Assembly (NCBI GenBank): GCA_026770025.1
Contig: JAMXDE010000007.1
Span: 1,736,001 to 1,800,000, forward strand
DNA length: 64,000 bases
Source: Craspedostauros australis
Lineage: Eukaryota > Bacillariophyta > Bacillariophyceae > Mastogloiales > Achnanthaceae
Reading direction: 5' to 3'
The position numbers and the translations under genes were made by a program. Shown one piece after another: positions 14,965 to 25,200 of the stretch; positions within the stretch are counted from its first letter, which is position 1, and each line of letters begins with the position of its first letter. The notes beneath the pieces are model-generated. The model saw only the letters and a program-made list of their open reading frames with translations. It was not told the DNA's origin and searched no databases.

Positions 14965-16986
14965 ATGAAGAAGGCGGCCCACCCCAAGAAGGAGTCCCTT
15001 GCTTCCGACGCCAGCGGCGAGTTGGATCATCCCGACGATGGTTCGGAGTTGCTGCAAGACATCCAGGATGCTCGTGATAAAGCAGAGGCGATGCATCTTC
15101 GAACGCAGCAATTGGCACCACTGCCGCCATCTTCTGCAGCACTGGCCAAGGCACGATCGGAGGCAACGATGAACTGCTCTCATGCAGCTTCGCAGCGGCG
15201 TTCCCAAAAGGCGCAGCGCAGCTCCCAAGGTCGACGGGCACAATCGGCGATGAGCAAACAACGAACATCCGAAGGACGACAGTCGGATGCTTCCTCAGGA
15301 GCCATGCTCGCCTCATCGCTGCGCGAATACAAACTCATGCAATCCCACAAGTCAAACCAATCAACACCCGTTCCATGCGATGCAGAGGCATCACGTAGTT
15401 CTTCGAAGTCTCGAGAAAACGAGACCGTCAGGCATCGCGACGCCTCATCCGATTGTGAACAGCCTGCCCTCATCCGCGCTACGACGCAGCGACCTGCACC
15501 ACGTCCTGGCGCCTTTCGACATGCAGGCATCGATCATTCTTCAAGCGAGAGCGATGTCGACGATGATGAGTTGCACTCGAGTCACGATCCACCGACGGCC
15601 TTGACGTCCGACCAGACTGAGTCGAACTTGACGAAAGCGCACTTGATCGATGACACGGAAACGATCTTCGAGGCGCGCGATGTTCAGTTGGATGATACGC
15701 GCAGAAAGAATGTGATCCTCTTCGTTAGCGGACTTGCGGTCATCGCCTTGATCATCGCGGTCACCTTGATCGTCATGTACGCCTTACCTGGAACGAACGG
15801 GTCCGATCGGGATGACACCCAAGATCCTCGTTGCGTTGGGCCGGCAGAGGAACTCCCGATTCCGATCCTGTGCCTTTGTTATGAAAGCACGCAGGCGACT
15901 TGGGATGCGCTGGATGAGGACCAACTTGAGATCTATGATGGTCTTCTGGAGCGACTCCAAAATGAGGACATCATCGATCCGGCGATCGTTCTCAATGCAA
16001 CCGGATGCCAACCGGAGCATCAAGCCTTGTTGGGAACAACTATAGGGCTTTCCGTCCGCGAAACAACCGCCACGAGAGAATCCATCCCCTACGGTTCCGT
16101 CGGAAAATGGTACGCTCTGTTGTACTTCTTCGTCGTGATGGGCGGTGTGGACTGGAAGGCGAATGAAGGGTGGTTTGTGGAAGGTAGGAATGTGTGTTCC
16201 TGGGACGGCATCACATGCATCTTCCTCGACACCATACAGAAGCTGACCTTGCCCTCCAACGACTTGCGGGGCACGCTGCCGAGCATCATTCAGTACATGA
16301 CCGATCTGCGACAGCTGGATCTCTCCGACAACAAAGACATCGCCGGTGCCATCCCAGCGGAGATTGGCAACATGACGGCCTTGGCCGCCCTCAGCTTTTC
16401 CGGCAATGGCCTCGCCGGACCGATTCCATCCGAGATCGGCCTGCTGACTCGCTTGGACACCCTAGCGCTGTCCTCCAACAATCTCAGCGGCAACATCCCA
16501 TCGCAACTGTTTCAGATGGAGACCTTGGAAACGCTGCAACTATCGCGCAATCAGCTGACGGGGCTGATTCCCATCCCCGCGCACTCTACACCGCGCAACA
16601 CCCGTCTCACGACATTGGAACTCAACCACAATCGATTGACTGGCTTCATCCCATCTTCAATAGCCCATCTGACGTCGTTGGAGATTTTTAACATTGCCGT
16701 GAATCAGCTGAATCAAACCCCACCCACAAGCATGGAACTGCCAGTGCGATTGGAATTCGTCAATGTCTACCAGAGCGGGTTGCGGGCGTTGACAGTTGGG
16801 ACTATGTGCGATCCCGAAGTACCACATCCGCCGCAGCGCGTGATCGCTGTGGACTGTCTACGCTATGGCAATTCGGATGATGACATCCGAGAACTTTGTC
16901 CGTGCTGCACGCTGAACGGCGACAATGAAACGGCGATGGTCCGCATCATTTGCGCAGAGGATCTGGCCGATTTTGGTGAAGTGTAG
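14965..16986 (+). CDS. Single-pass LRR membrane protein (diatom-type)
   Basis: Single exon, 673 aa. Residues 1-~248 are a charged, Ser-rich, probably cytosolic region. One transmembrane helix at ~249-275 (ILFVSGLAVIALIIAVTLIV) is followed by a Cys-containing outer region. This leads to an LRR N-cap (NVCSWDGITC) and about six plant-type LRRs at ~425-600 with LxxLxLSxN and GxIP consensus (for example LDTLALSSNNLSGNIPSQL). A C-terminal Cys cluster (ELCPCC) follows. There is no kinase domain and no N-terminal signal peptide, so the helix probably acts as an internal signal anchor. Such proteins are abundant in pennate diatoms and are presumed surface recognition or adhesion proteins; the ligand is unknown. 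Confidence 0.87.
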   Translation: MKKAAHPKKESLASDASGELDHPDDGSELLQDIQDARDKAEAMHLRTQQLAPLPPSSAALAKARSEATMNCSHAASQRRSQKAQRSSQGRRAQSAMSKQRTSEGRQSDASSGAMLASSLREYKLMQSHKSNQSTPVPCDAEASRSSSKSRENETVRHRDASSDCEQPALIRATTQRPAPRPGAFRHAGIDHSSSESDVDDDELHSSHDPPTALTSDQTESNLTKAHLIDDTETIFEARDVQLDDTRRKNVILFVSGLAVIALIIAVTLIVMYALPGTNGSDRDDTQDPRCVGPAEELPIPILCLCYESTQATWDALDEDQLEIYDGLLERLQNEDIIDPAIVLNATGCQPEHQALLGTTIGLSVRETTATRESIPYGSVGKWYALLYFFVVMGGVDWKANEGWFVEGRNVCSWDGITCIFLDTIQKLTLPSNDLRGTLPSIIQYMTDLRQLDLSDNKDIAGAIPAEIGNMTALAALSFSGNGLAGPIPSEIGLLTRLDTLALSSNNLSGNIPSQLFQMETLETLQLSRNQLTGLIPIPAHSTPRNTRLTTLELNHNRLTGFIPSSIAHLTSLEIFNIAVNQLNQTPPTSMELPVRLEFVNVYQSGLRALTVGTMCDPEVPHPPQRVIAVDCLRYGNSDDDIRELCPCCTLNGDNETAMVRIICAEDLADFGEV

Positions 16987-17259
16987 AGCGGCGCACCATG
17001 CTGTGTGGTGCGAAGGCAGTAGCAAGATGTACAAGTACTAATTGTATCCTAATGTACCTACTCTACGTATGATAGTCTACAAGTTCATTATCCACCATGC
17101 AATGAACAATACGGCGAGAGCCGACATCATTGTGAAGTGAGCTTCCCTCTGTCGTTCCTGTTGTGGATGAAAGTTTGCCTCGCGAGCTGCATTTGCGGAT
17201 GGTGGTGTCGAGGTTGTTGTTGTTATTAAACAATGAAGACACAAGGTGAGTGCATGCGA

Positions 17260-18914
17260 CTACTCTGTCAACTCCCTCCCTCTCTTTCACATTCACATAC
17301 GTACACCCATCGCCACCGCCATTCCATCCAAACCGACCTACCTTGATGTTCCCATTCGATTCCATCCGCACCGACGATGCGCACAGAGCACGCCGTCACC
17401 TTGCTCCCGAAGTTGCCTTGCCAGAATCGCTCATCCTTGCCGTAGACGGCCATGTTGACGTGAGTTGCGTTGTGCGGGATGATGTCAAATGTCAACGTGG
17501 CCGTCTCCCAAAAATCAGATGGTGCACGCAGCAGACCAGTCTGTTTGGATTGGAGGACCGCACCGCGTTGATTCAGCAGCTGCGCTTGCAACACAAACAC
17601 GGACGGGCAGTCCGTGCGCGCCATGTAGTGGCAACCGACCTCGATGCAGATGGCATTTCGCTGTGCCGCTGCTGCTGGAGGCAATGGGACAGCTTGCTCC
17701 ATGGCGCACCATTGAAAGCTGCTGACAAAGTTGGTCCTCGTTGCGGGGTCGAGAGGGATCTCCGACTGCTCGACGTGCCACATTGGAGGCGATCGCTGCT
17801 GCGCGCGTCCGGCCGTTGCTGCGGATGTGAGTGCTTGCCATCCACGTAGTCCGTACTCGCCAGACGGGTTGTAGATGAGGTTTGGAGATCGCCGATGTTG
17901 ATCTTGTTGCTCCCGTTGGGCTGATGCTGTCGTTTGATCCCTCGATACACACCAAGCGCAATGATACACCTGTTCACAATCCGGCGTGGCTCCATTCGTG
18001 TGATGCTGTTGGTGTCGAGGCTTCGGAAAGCAGCAATCGGAGCCAGCACAAGGAATGGGTTGCAACGGTGCCGATTCACGCCGCCGCACCCGCCTGGTGT
18101 TTCGGTCGTGGCAGCTGGTGCAGAAGTGCACAGTCCCATAACAGACGAAGGACGATGGCTGGCAGCAATACCGACATTTCCACACATGGAAGCCTCGGTG
18201 CTGTTGAGGGTGGTCGCAGAGCATGCGGCGTTGCCTGCGTTGCGGGCCTTCTTGCTGCTGTTGTTGATCCTGCTGTTGTTGAAGTTGTGGCGAACAGGAC
18301 GTGCAGAACCGATCATTGGATGCCTGCCTTTCGCCATCTCGTTGATCAGCGCACTCGACGGTGCCGCCGAAGTACGGTTCCTGACATGAAGCGCACAGAT
18401 AGAACGCGTACGTGCGTTGACCGAGCTCAATGAGGTCCTGCCTTGTCAGCTGCTTCTGGTGATGGCTCCCGCTTCTGCCAGCACGCGTATTGCCGGATAC
18501 GGCTTGCTTCCATTCCTTGGGACGATCCACCTGCAATTGCTCCACCACCAGCTGATGCACCTGTTCACGCAGCGCATCCGTCTTTCGAGTGAGGTGATCC
18601 AACTCCGGGTGATCGCAGTAGTCACCGCATTTGGCACAGCGGCAACCGTGGAACAGCAAGCGTCTGGATGTGTCTGGTTGCGCATGCCGCAGCTGGTCCT
18701 TGAGGCAATGCAGATGCCAGCGATGCCCGCAGGACAACGTGATCGTCTCATGATCCTTCAGATCCGACAGGCAGATCGCGCACTCCGTGGACTGGTCCTC
18801 AAATCGCGCGGTGTTCCGGTCTTCGGAAGCGGTGGATGGCGATTGGCGATCATCCTCCTTCTCCTCTTCCTTCTTCTGCTGCTGCCGCTGCTGTGCTGGT
18901 GTCATTGTGACCAT
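17260..18914 (-). CDS. RING E3-like protein with MYCBP2-type zinc region and FBA domain
   Basis: Start ATG at 18914; the frame upstream to 19034 begins with GTG and was not used. Preferred model complement(join(17260..17264, 17342..18914)), 525 aa: the donor AAG/GTAGGT and a 77-bp intron give a stop two codons later. Without splicing the frame ends at 17268 (548 aa). Residues ~45-110 form a RING (ECAICLSDL, CGHRWHLHC, CRCAKC). Then come AFYLCASCQEPYFGG and WKCRYCCQPSSFVCYGT...HFCTSCH, matching the Cys-rich region after the RING of MYCBP2/PAM ligases. The C-terminal ~160 residues match an F-box-associated (FBA) domain: NLIYNPSGEYGLRGW, FVSSFQWC, FWQGNFGSKV. The predicted role is a ubiquitin ligase with the FBA domain as substrate reader. 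A Gln-rich linker lies between. Confidence 0.8.
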
Positions 18915-19180
18915 CGCTGTCTTGGTCTTGCGTTTGATCTCTCTTGATCTTCCATGTTGTGAGACTTGTTGCCCTTCCTCACATCTTTGCTTCCACGAAC
19001 GTGTCAGCAAGGCACGGGAAAAACGTTGAAACACAACTTCGAGCGTCTTCGACTACTACGACCATTTGTCGCGAACAGCTGAATCGATATTGCTGCTCGA
19101 CTCAATCGATTGTTTTCATTGGTTTGAGGATAACGCCTTTAACGCCAATATTTTAAAAAGCGAACTCCAACTACAGTCAA

Positions 19181-19340
19181 CTGATTCAATGAAACTAACA
19201 GCGATTCAATGAAACTAACAGCGATTCAATGAAACTAATAACGATTCAATGAAACTAATGACGTTTCAATGAAACTAATGATGTTTCAATGAAACTAATG
19301 ATGTCTCAATGAAACTAATGACGTCTCAATGAAACTAATG
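19181..19340. repeat. Left subterminal array, eight 20-bp units
   Basis: Units begin every 20 bp from 19181 to 19321 with no indel. The core TTCAATGAAACTAA is conserved, preceded by six variable bases. The inner TTCAATGAA is a dyad with a 1-nt centre. This fits a transposase or accessory-protein binding array. Confidence 0.95.
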
Positions 19341-19587
19341 CTGGACCAAGACTGAATGAGGAAAACAAGACTCAGAAAATCGTGTCAAGACTCAACGTCA
19401 TCCACTGCAACGGAACGCAATGAATCACTGTTCCAAAACAATGACAACATGATGAACATCAACACGCAGCCAAGCACTCGCCATCCCCGTCACATCACTC
19501 CGCTTCGCAGCCGACTACTCGAACAGGAGACGGAGAACAAGAACCAGCCCACGCATTCAACCAAACAACGACAACGATCAGCCAAGC

Positions 19588-21478
19588 ATGCAATGCAGAG
19601 GCAGACCAGCAAAGCAACTGATCAACCAAACTACCAGTGAAGGCAATCAGTCAAGAATGGAGCAGAAGAGCAAGCCTGTGAGGCGACTGTCCAACCGAGC
19701 AACCAGCAAGGCAACCAATCAACCAACCGATACAGGCAACCAGAAAAGCGCGCAGCCGAGGAGCAGGCCAGTGAAGCAGCCAACCAGCCGAGCAACCAGC
19801 AAGGCAACCAATCAACCAACCGATACAGGCAACCAGAAAGGCGCACGGCCGAGGAGCAGGCCAGTGAAGCAGCCATCCAACCGAGCAACCAGCCAACCCA
19901 ATCATCCAACCAATACAGGCAACCAGAAAAGCACGCAGCCGAGGAGCAGGCCAGTGAAGCAGCCAACCAACCGAGCAACCAGCCAACCCAATCAACCAAC
20001 CGATACAAGCAATCAACCAAATATGCAACGAAGGGGAAGGACTGCAAGGCAACCAACCAACCAACTGACCAGCAAGGCAGCCAACCAACCAACCGATACA
20101 GGCAATCAACCAAATATGAAACGAAGGGGGAGGCCTGTGAGGCAACCAACCAACCGAGCAACCAGCCAACCCAATCAACCAACCGATACAGGCAACCAGA
20201 AAAGCGCGCAGCCAAGGAGCAGGCCAGTGAAGCGAACGACCAACCGAGCAACCAGCCAACCCAATCAACCAACCGATACAGGCAACCAGAAAAGCACGCA
20301 GCCGAGGAGCAGGCCAGCGAAGCGACCAACCAACCGAGCAACCAGCCAACCCAATCAACCAACCGATGCAGCCAATCAACCAAATATGCAACGAAGGGGA
20401 AGGCCTGCAAGGCAACCAACCAACCAAGGTATCAGCCAAGGCAATCAACAAAATGATCGATTCATCAATCAGCCACCCCACAACGAAGCATCCAACAACA
20501 CAACTGAAATTGACTTCTTGTCAAGCGATGATATTCTGGAGCTTGGGTTGCAATATGCTGGCTTCCGACAAACCAGAATGGCAGAACGGACCAGACAGAA
20601 TCGATTTTCAGCGATGTACGGTTTGAGTCCAGAGAGCTTTGGCTGTCTCTTTATTGATCTATTCAATATTGAGACAGCACACAAAGTCAATCACCCTCGC
20701 CCATATGATACATTCGTTGTTCTGAACTGGCTCAAAGCCTACAGTACGGAGCATGCCATGGCAGGGCGTTGGGGCTTGGATGAGAAGACAATTCGGTCTC
20801 TCATCTGGTCATATTTACCAGCAATCCAAGCCTTGCTTCCAAGAAAGGTAAGCCACTGTGCACACTGCGATGCCACTTTGCTTCATATTCTATCCTGACA
20901 CAATCTTCTGTTGCACTTCGTTTCTTTTTATTTCCTTCTCTCAGGTCATTTGGCCTCCACACAATATGAAACTCACCGCGGACGACAAGCACTTCCTCAT
21001 CAGCGTTGACGGCGTCCATATCAAGATTCATGAACCCAGAACAGACCCCGGGACGAAGTGGTATAGCCACAAGTCCCACTCGGCAGGGCTCACCTATGAG
21101 CTTGGAATCTCACTAGCAGACAGCAAGCTTGTCTGGATCAATGGTCCCTTCCCTGCTTCTACATCAGACTTGGTGATGTATCGCAAACCTGATGGCCTCA
21201 AGAGCAAACTTCCACCAGGAGGAATGGTCATTGCTGATGGTGGCTATCAAAACGAGCCGACCATCAGTGCACCAAACCCGATGGACTCTGCTGCGGTGAA
21301 GAAATTCAAGAACAGGGCAAGAGCTCGACACGAGAGCTTCAATGGGAGGATCAAGAACTTCAAGGCTCTTGTCCACGATTATAGAAACGATCTTGGCAAA
21401 CATCAGTGTGTCTTCGAAGCCTGCTGTGTGTTGATACAGTATGAATTAGATAGTGGTCATCCTATATTCGAAATTTAA
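19588..21478 (+). CDS. PIF/Harbinger-like DDE transposase with AT-hook-like repeats
   Basis: Two exons, join(19588..20847, 20945..21478), encode 597 aa; the 97-bp phase-0 intron starts GTAAGC and ends CTCTCAG. Residues ~28-300 are nine ~30-residue repeats, each beginning R(P/T)(V/A)(K/R); several carry the AT-hook core RRGRP, others PRSRP. A helix-turn-helix-like segment follows (~330-420, including SPESFGCLF and WGLDEKTIRSL). The nuclease core gives a DDE triad: D442 in ISVDGVHI, D518 in VIADGGYQ and E550 in RARHESFNGRIK, the DDE_Tnp_4/Harbinger pattern. No frameshift or stop interrupts it. It should cut and paste the element, using the AT-hooks or the HTH to hold DNA. An ISL2EU/IS5-like assignment is a close alternative. 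Confidence 0.88.
19669..20490 (+). repeat. Coding minisatellite, nine ~90-bp units
   Basis: In-frame tandem repeats inside the transposase exon 1, encoding units of 30-31 residues rich in Thr, Asn, Gln and Pro, with an Arg-rich hook at each junction. Copies differ by point changes, so the array is not a sequencing artefact of identical units. Confidence 0.85.
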
Positions 21479-21572
21479 GTAAATACTGACATACTCTTCA
21501 ACTTATTAGAGCACTCGTGTGTGTTGGTAGTTTCATGAAACTTATGACTCCTGTGTATCGGTATTGTGATAT

Positions 21573-23494
21573 CTAAGAGAAGTAAGCATTGAGAGGATCA
21601 TCTTCATCAATGTCATCAGTGGGTGACTGCTCCTTGGTAGATTGATTGAGAGCGGCATCCTCTGCATGCTTCAACTTCTTCGGTGAGCATACGCCGATGT
21701 CCGAAATCGCACGCTTGAGGTGATGCCCTTCATCACCCATGATGGTATCGTTGCCGCGAACCACAAGGGTATGAGGAGCGGGAGGAACAGAACAAACAAT
21801 AGGTTCGCGGACGAGTGTTGGTGCAGCCATGGCCAAGGCAAGTTGGTTTGGAGCAGGAGTATCCAACGTGGATGCTGGAACATCCGGAAAGTTGAGCCCA
21901 TCGAAGCCGTCTTGACCAGGGAGAGGGACTTGTAATGCGGACCCCGGAGCGTCTGGGAAGGTCATCTCACCCGCATTCGCACCATGGATCGTCGGGTTAG
22001 TGTGTGGTGGGCTTGGAGTGTTCACCACTCCAAACTTGCTGTTGGCCTTTGGAGCGGTTGGAGCGTTCACCACTTCGGAGATTCTGTCGATCTTTGGAGG
22101 GACGATCACGGATGCCACTCCGGTTCCTGGCAGGGGCGTGCTGCTGCTGTTGCTGCTCGAAGGGACTGTGGACGGGGTGGGAGAGCTGTCGACGTCCATC
22201 TTGTCCGCGCCGCCTGTTTTGATAGTCAGGTTTGCTACATCATCAATTGCTCGGACACAGAATGGCGAAAGGAGAGAAGATGATAGGTGAAATGATAGTG
22301 AGTACTCTAGAGTAGTGCGGATTAGATGTGATTGCATCATAATGCATGACCGAACAAGTCAATTGAATTGGGGGACTTCCATGGTTACTCACCAGTGCTT
22401 GAGAGCATCCCAAAGAATGCATCGTCGACGTTCTCGGTGTTGGGGTTGCACAGCCCGACCTTGCCATGAAATCCAGCGATTGCAACTCTCCAGCACACCA
22501 CATTTGTTGGGATCTTGAGCTGGGCATTCGTTGCCTTGTGGACCAACACCTTTGGCGTTGGACAGTACGTCTTGGTGAGGCACTCGACTTCATTCTGGAA
22601 GAAGTTGGCGCTCAGGATCATTCCATCTGGGCAATGGAAGTAGGTGTACTTGGAGCCGACTCCCTTAGTGGTTTCACGGTTAACCAGCTTATGGAAAAGG
22701 AGCTTCTCACGTGCGAGATTGCCATCAGGAGCTCCCTTTCGCTGCATGAACATTGCATCTGTGCTGGTTTCCAGCATCAACGATGGGATGGCTGGCTCTT
22801 GGATCTTGATGCAGGTACCCTCGTCACAGATGGATGCCTTGATCTGATCAATGTCATCCTTGTCGACGAACAGCTTGCGGATGATGAGGCAGTCGAACGA
22901 TCTGCCCTCCTGGATGACATCATCCATCTGGTAGATCATCGTATTCTCCACATGATGGAAAGGATGGTCGAGATCAATGTTGTAGTGCTCGCCTTCTTCG
23001 TTGTTGGAGATTGTGGTGCTGGTTTCGTCGTTGGTCGTCATCTTGGCTTCGGTGGAAAAGAGAATCTTGCGTCGTCGCTGTGGTGAGAGGGTTGATGCCG
23101 ATGTTGATGTTAATGGTGTTGTGAGACTCTTCGTTTTTGATTTGGCAGTGGGCGTTGATGCCCATGGTGCATTGGGATCGTTCTCACCCACTGCCTGCTG
23201 CTGCACCTTGCGCAATGCCTGCAGCCCTGCCTTGTCGAGATACTTCTGAAGATAGTACTTGCGTTGTCTGCAAGCGTCTCGCTGTGCAGAACCGGGCTTG
23301 CCGAGGAGATGTTCGAATCGATCGCAGTGCAGCTTGAATTTATCGAAGCGTTTTGCACCAAGGAGGAAGTCCAAGATGGCGATGTCGACTTCCGGTCCCA
23401 TCGATTTCAAATTTGAGCGGGAGGAAGGCGGTTTGCGGATGGCACGCTGAGCCGGAGTGCTGGGCGCGGTGTTGGTGGTGGTTGGTTTGTTCAT
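21573..23494 (-). CDS. Transposon accessory protein, unknown family
   Basis: Two exons, complement(join(21573..22249, 22393..23494)), encode 592 aa; the phase-1 intron runs from GTGAGT to CCGAG (a second in-frame acceptor 15 bp later, GATGTAG, is possible). Start ATG at 23494; the frame extends upstream but looks non-coding. Residues ~30-110 are basic and helical (LGAKRFDKFKLHCDRFEHLL). A central region follows that may be globular (DDIDQIKASICDEGTCIKI, CPDGMILSANFF, VVCWRVAIAGFHG). The C-terminal third is Pro/Thr/Ser-rich and disordered, with a possible nuclear signal SPKKLKH near the end. I recognise no domain. Position between the transposase and the small ORF3 suggests an element-encoded partner, comparable in place but not in sequence to the second protein of Harbinger elements. 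Confidence 0.72.
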
Positions 23495-24346
23495 GGTTGC
23501 TTGTGCTTCTTTTTGTGACGACAAAATAAAGGCGAACCCACATCTCGTGATTTGGGCGAACTCACAAGACCGACCGAAAATTTCTGCGCCACTGTCAACA
23601 TCTTTGTGGGATGGTGTCGTGAATTCGAATCGTGGACGATACTTTGCGTGCGAGCGCGGACAATGACACACGTGGAACTCCAAAATTCTCACACAATCAC
23701 CGACAGTCGATGACAAGCAAAGCCGCAACACAACCAATTCAGAACAACAGACGATCACTGCAACAGCAATGGCTAACACACACGATACTGGGAACAATAC
23801 TGGCAACGGTAACCAACAATTGATCAATTGATCAACCAATACACATCATTCGCGAACGGCCAGCAACAGAATCAACCAAGGCAACGGCAAAGAACACCAT
23901 GGCAGTGAGACTGGTGGCAACACTGCTGGCCCAGTTGAAGAGGATGGCCACAAGCTGGGGAGGGGAGTGACTCGTCCGCCAGCTATAACATCGACACTGT
24001 GGCACTGCGGACTTGGAGCAGCATCAGAAACATCATCCACAGCTGCACTCATAACAGCATCAATTTGCACACAAAAATTTGCGTCAGCTCATACTGCAAC
24101 ACCTGGAACACCATTCGCAATCGCAGCAACGGCCACACAACAACAGCCAGGTAACAGCAGCTCCAGCATCGCGATCACCAATGGCATTGGTGCGCAAGCC
24201 TTTGCACGCCAGCATTCACAGCAGTCTGTGCAGCAACACCTGCAACTGCATTGGCAAAGGCAACAGTTCGATACCAGCATCATCATCGGCATCAGCATCA
24301 GCATCGTCAGCATCATCAGCAGCATCATTGTCACGCAGAAAGCAAG
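23495..24346. other. Internal divergent region of the transposon
   Basis: About 850 bp between the two accessory genes. It contains runs of CAG/CAA and CATCAG-type codons in open frames, but no consistent coding frame. It likely holds both promoters and the 5' leaders. An unrecognised upstream exon of the small gene is possible. Confidence 0.45.
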
Positions 24347-24823
24347 ATGCCATTCACATGGTCTGATGCCAAGAAGATATTGGAGGAGGAGCTCAAGGCA
24401 GGGGCCATCACGAAAGAGATGAAGCCCAAGGAAATCTATGAAAGGCATGCTGACTTCTCCAATGTGAAGTACACCAACTTCCGCAACAACTTGAATTGCC
24501 TCCGAAAAAAGTGGAAGAAGCACGAGGAGGATGCAATGGAGGCAGAGAGTGCACTCATTGCTTTCCGCAAAATGGCAATTACGTCAATGCCAACAGGCAA
24601 GCTGAAATGGGATGGTTCCAAAGCTCAGAACGCGATGAGAAGAGACTTCAAAGATGAACTCTTGAAGTCTCTTACACCCAAGCAACTATACCAAAAGCGG
24701 CCATGCTATCAGGAATTCCCTATGGAGCAATTTCGGAAACACTTTCATGCAGCAAAACGATCGAAATACGAGTCTTTGTATTGGCAGCAACGCAGAAAGG
24801 ACAATCAGAACGCAAAGCGCTAA
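24347..24823 (+). CDS. Small transposon protein with a duplicated helical module
   Basis: 158 aa from ATG 24347; the frame is open upstream to 24251 but His/Gln low-complexity. Two related halves are visible. Residues 1-~57: FTWSDAKKILEEEL, MKPKEIYERHADF, VKYTNFRNNLNCLRKK. Residues ~85-140: LKWDGSKAQNAMRRDF, LTPKQLYQKRPCY, FPMEQFRKHFHAAKR. Each half has W, a basic helix, a K-x-(L/I)-Y-x-(R/K) motif and an aromatic-plus-basic helix, reminiscent of SANT/MADF-like DNA-binding folds. Harbinger elements usually encode a Myb/SANT-type partner required for transposition, and this is the best candidate. DNA binding is inference. Confidence 0.72.
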   Translation: MPFTWSDAKKILEEELKAGAITKEMKPKEIYERHADFSNVKYTNFRNNLNCLRKKWKKHEEDAMEAESALIAFRKMAITSMPTGKLKWDGSKAQNAMRRDFKDELLKSLTPKQLYQKRPCYQEFPMEQFRKHFHAAKRSKYESLYWQQRRKDNQNAKR

Positions 24824-25040
24824 TATAACAATAGCAACAGTCGTCCTGTGGTGGATGTATCTCGAATCCTGCTTCTACTGATTGTGGCACGTATATTGAT
24901 TGTGTCACATAGCATGGGCAAGCATTTGTTGTTGTGAGCACGTTTGGCTCATTTTGCGCCTGATTTCGTCGTTGCGAGAATGGAGGTCCAAACGTGGCAG
25001 AATCGGTCCATGTGCCAAGACACGAATCATTGGACCTCAG

Positions 25041-25200
25041 CGAACATTCAATGAAACTAATCCGCTTTCAATGAAACTAACCTAGTTTCAATGAATCTAA
25101 CCTCGGTTCAATGAAACTAACCTCGGTTCAATGAAACTAACCTCGGTTCAATGAAACTAATCCGCTTTCAATGAAACTAGTCTACTTTCAATGAAAGTAG
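25041..25200. repeat. Right subterminal array, eight 20-bp units
   Basis: Eight contiguous 20-bp units with the same core, TTCAATGAAACTAA, and the same orientation as the left array. Three central units are identical (CCTCGG spacer). The last unit drifts to ATGAAAGTAG. Unit number and length exactly match the left array. Confidence 0.95.

Noticed and set aside
19181-19340. CRISPR array
   Set aside because: The 14-bp core plus 6-bp variable part at a strict 20-bp period is far too short for CRISPR repeats and spacers. The genome is eukaryotic and the array pairs with a transposon.
19631-20481. 262-276-codon minus frames, Trp/Leu-rich, resembling a membrane protein
   Set aside because: Reverse reading of the AT-hook minisatellite. 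Apparent hydrophobic repeats come from the complement of CAACCAACC-type codons.
20858-20944. In-frame start upstream of transposase exon 2
   Set aside because: These bases are the 97-bp intron. The donor AAAG/GTAAGC and acceptor CTCTCAG join the two halves in phase.
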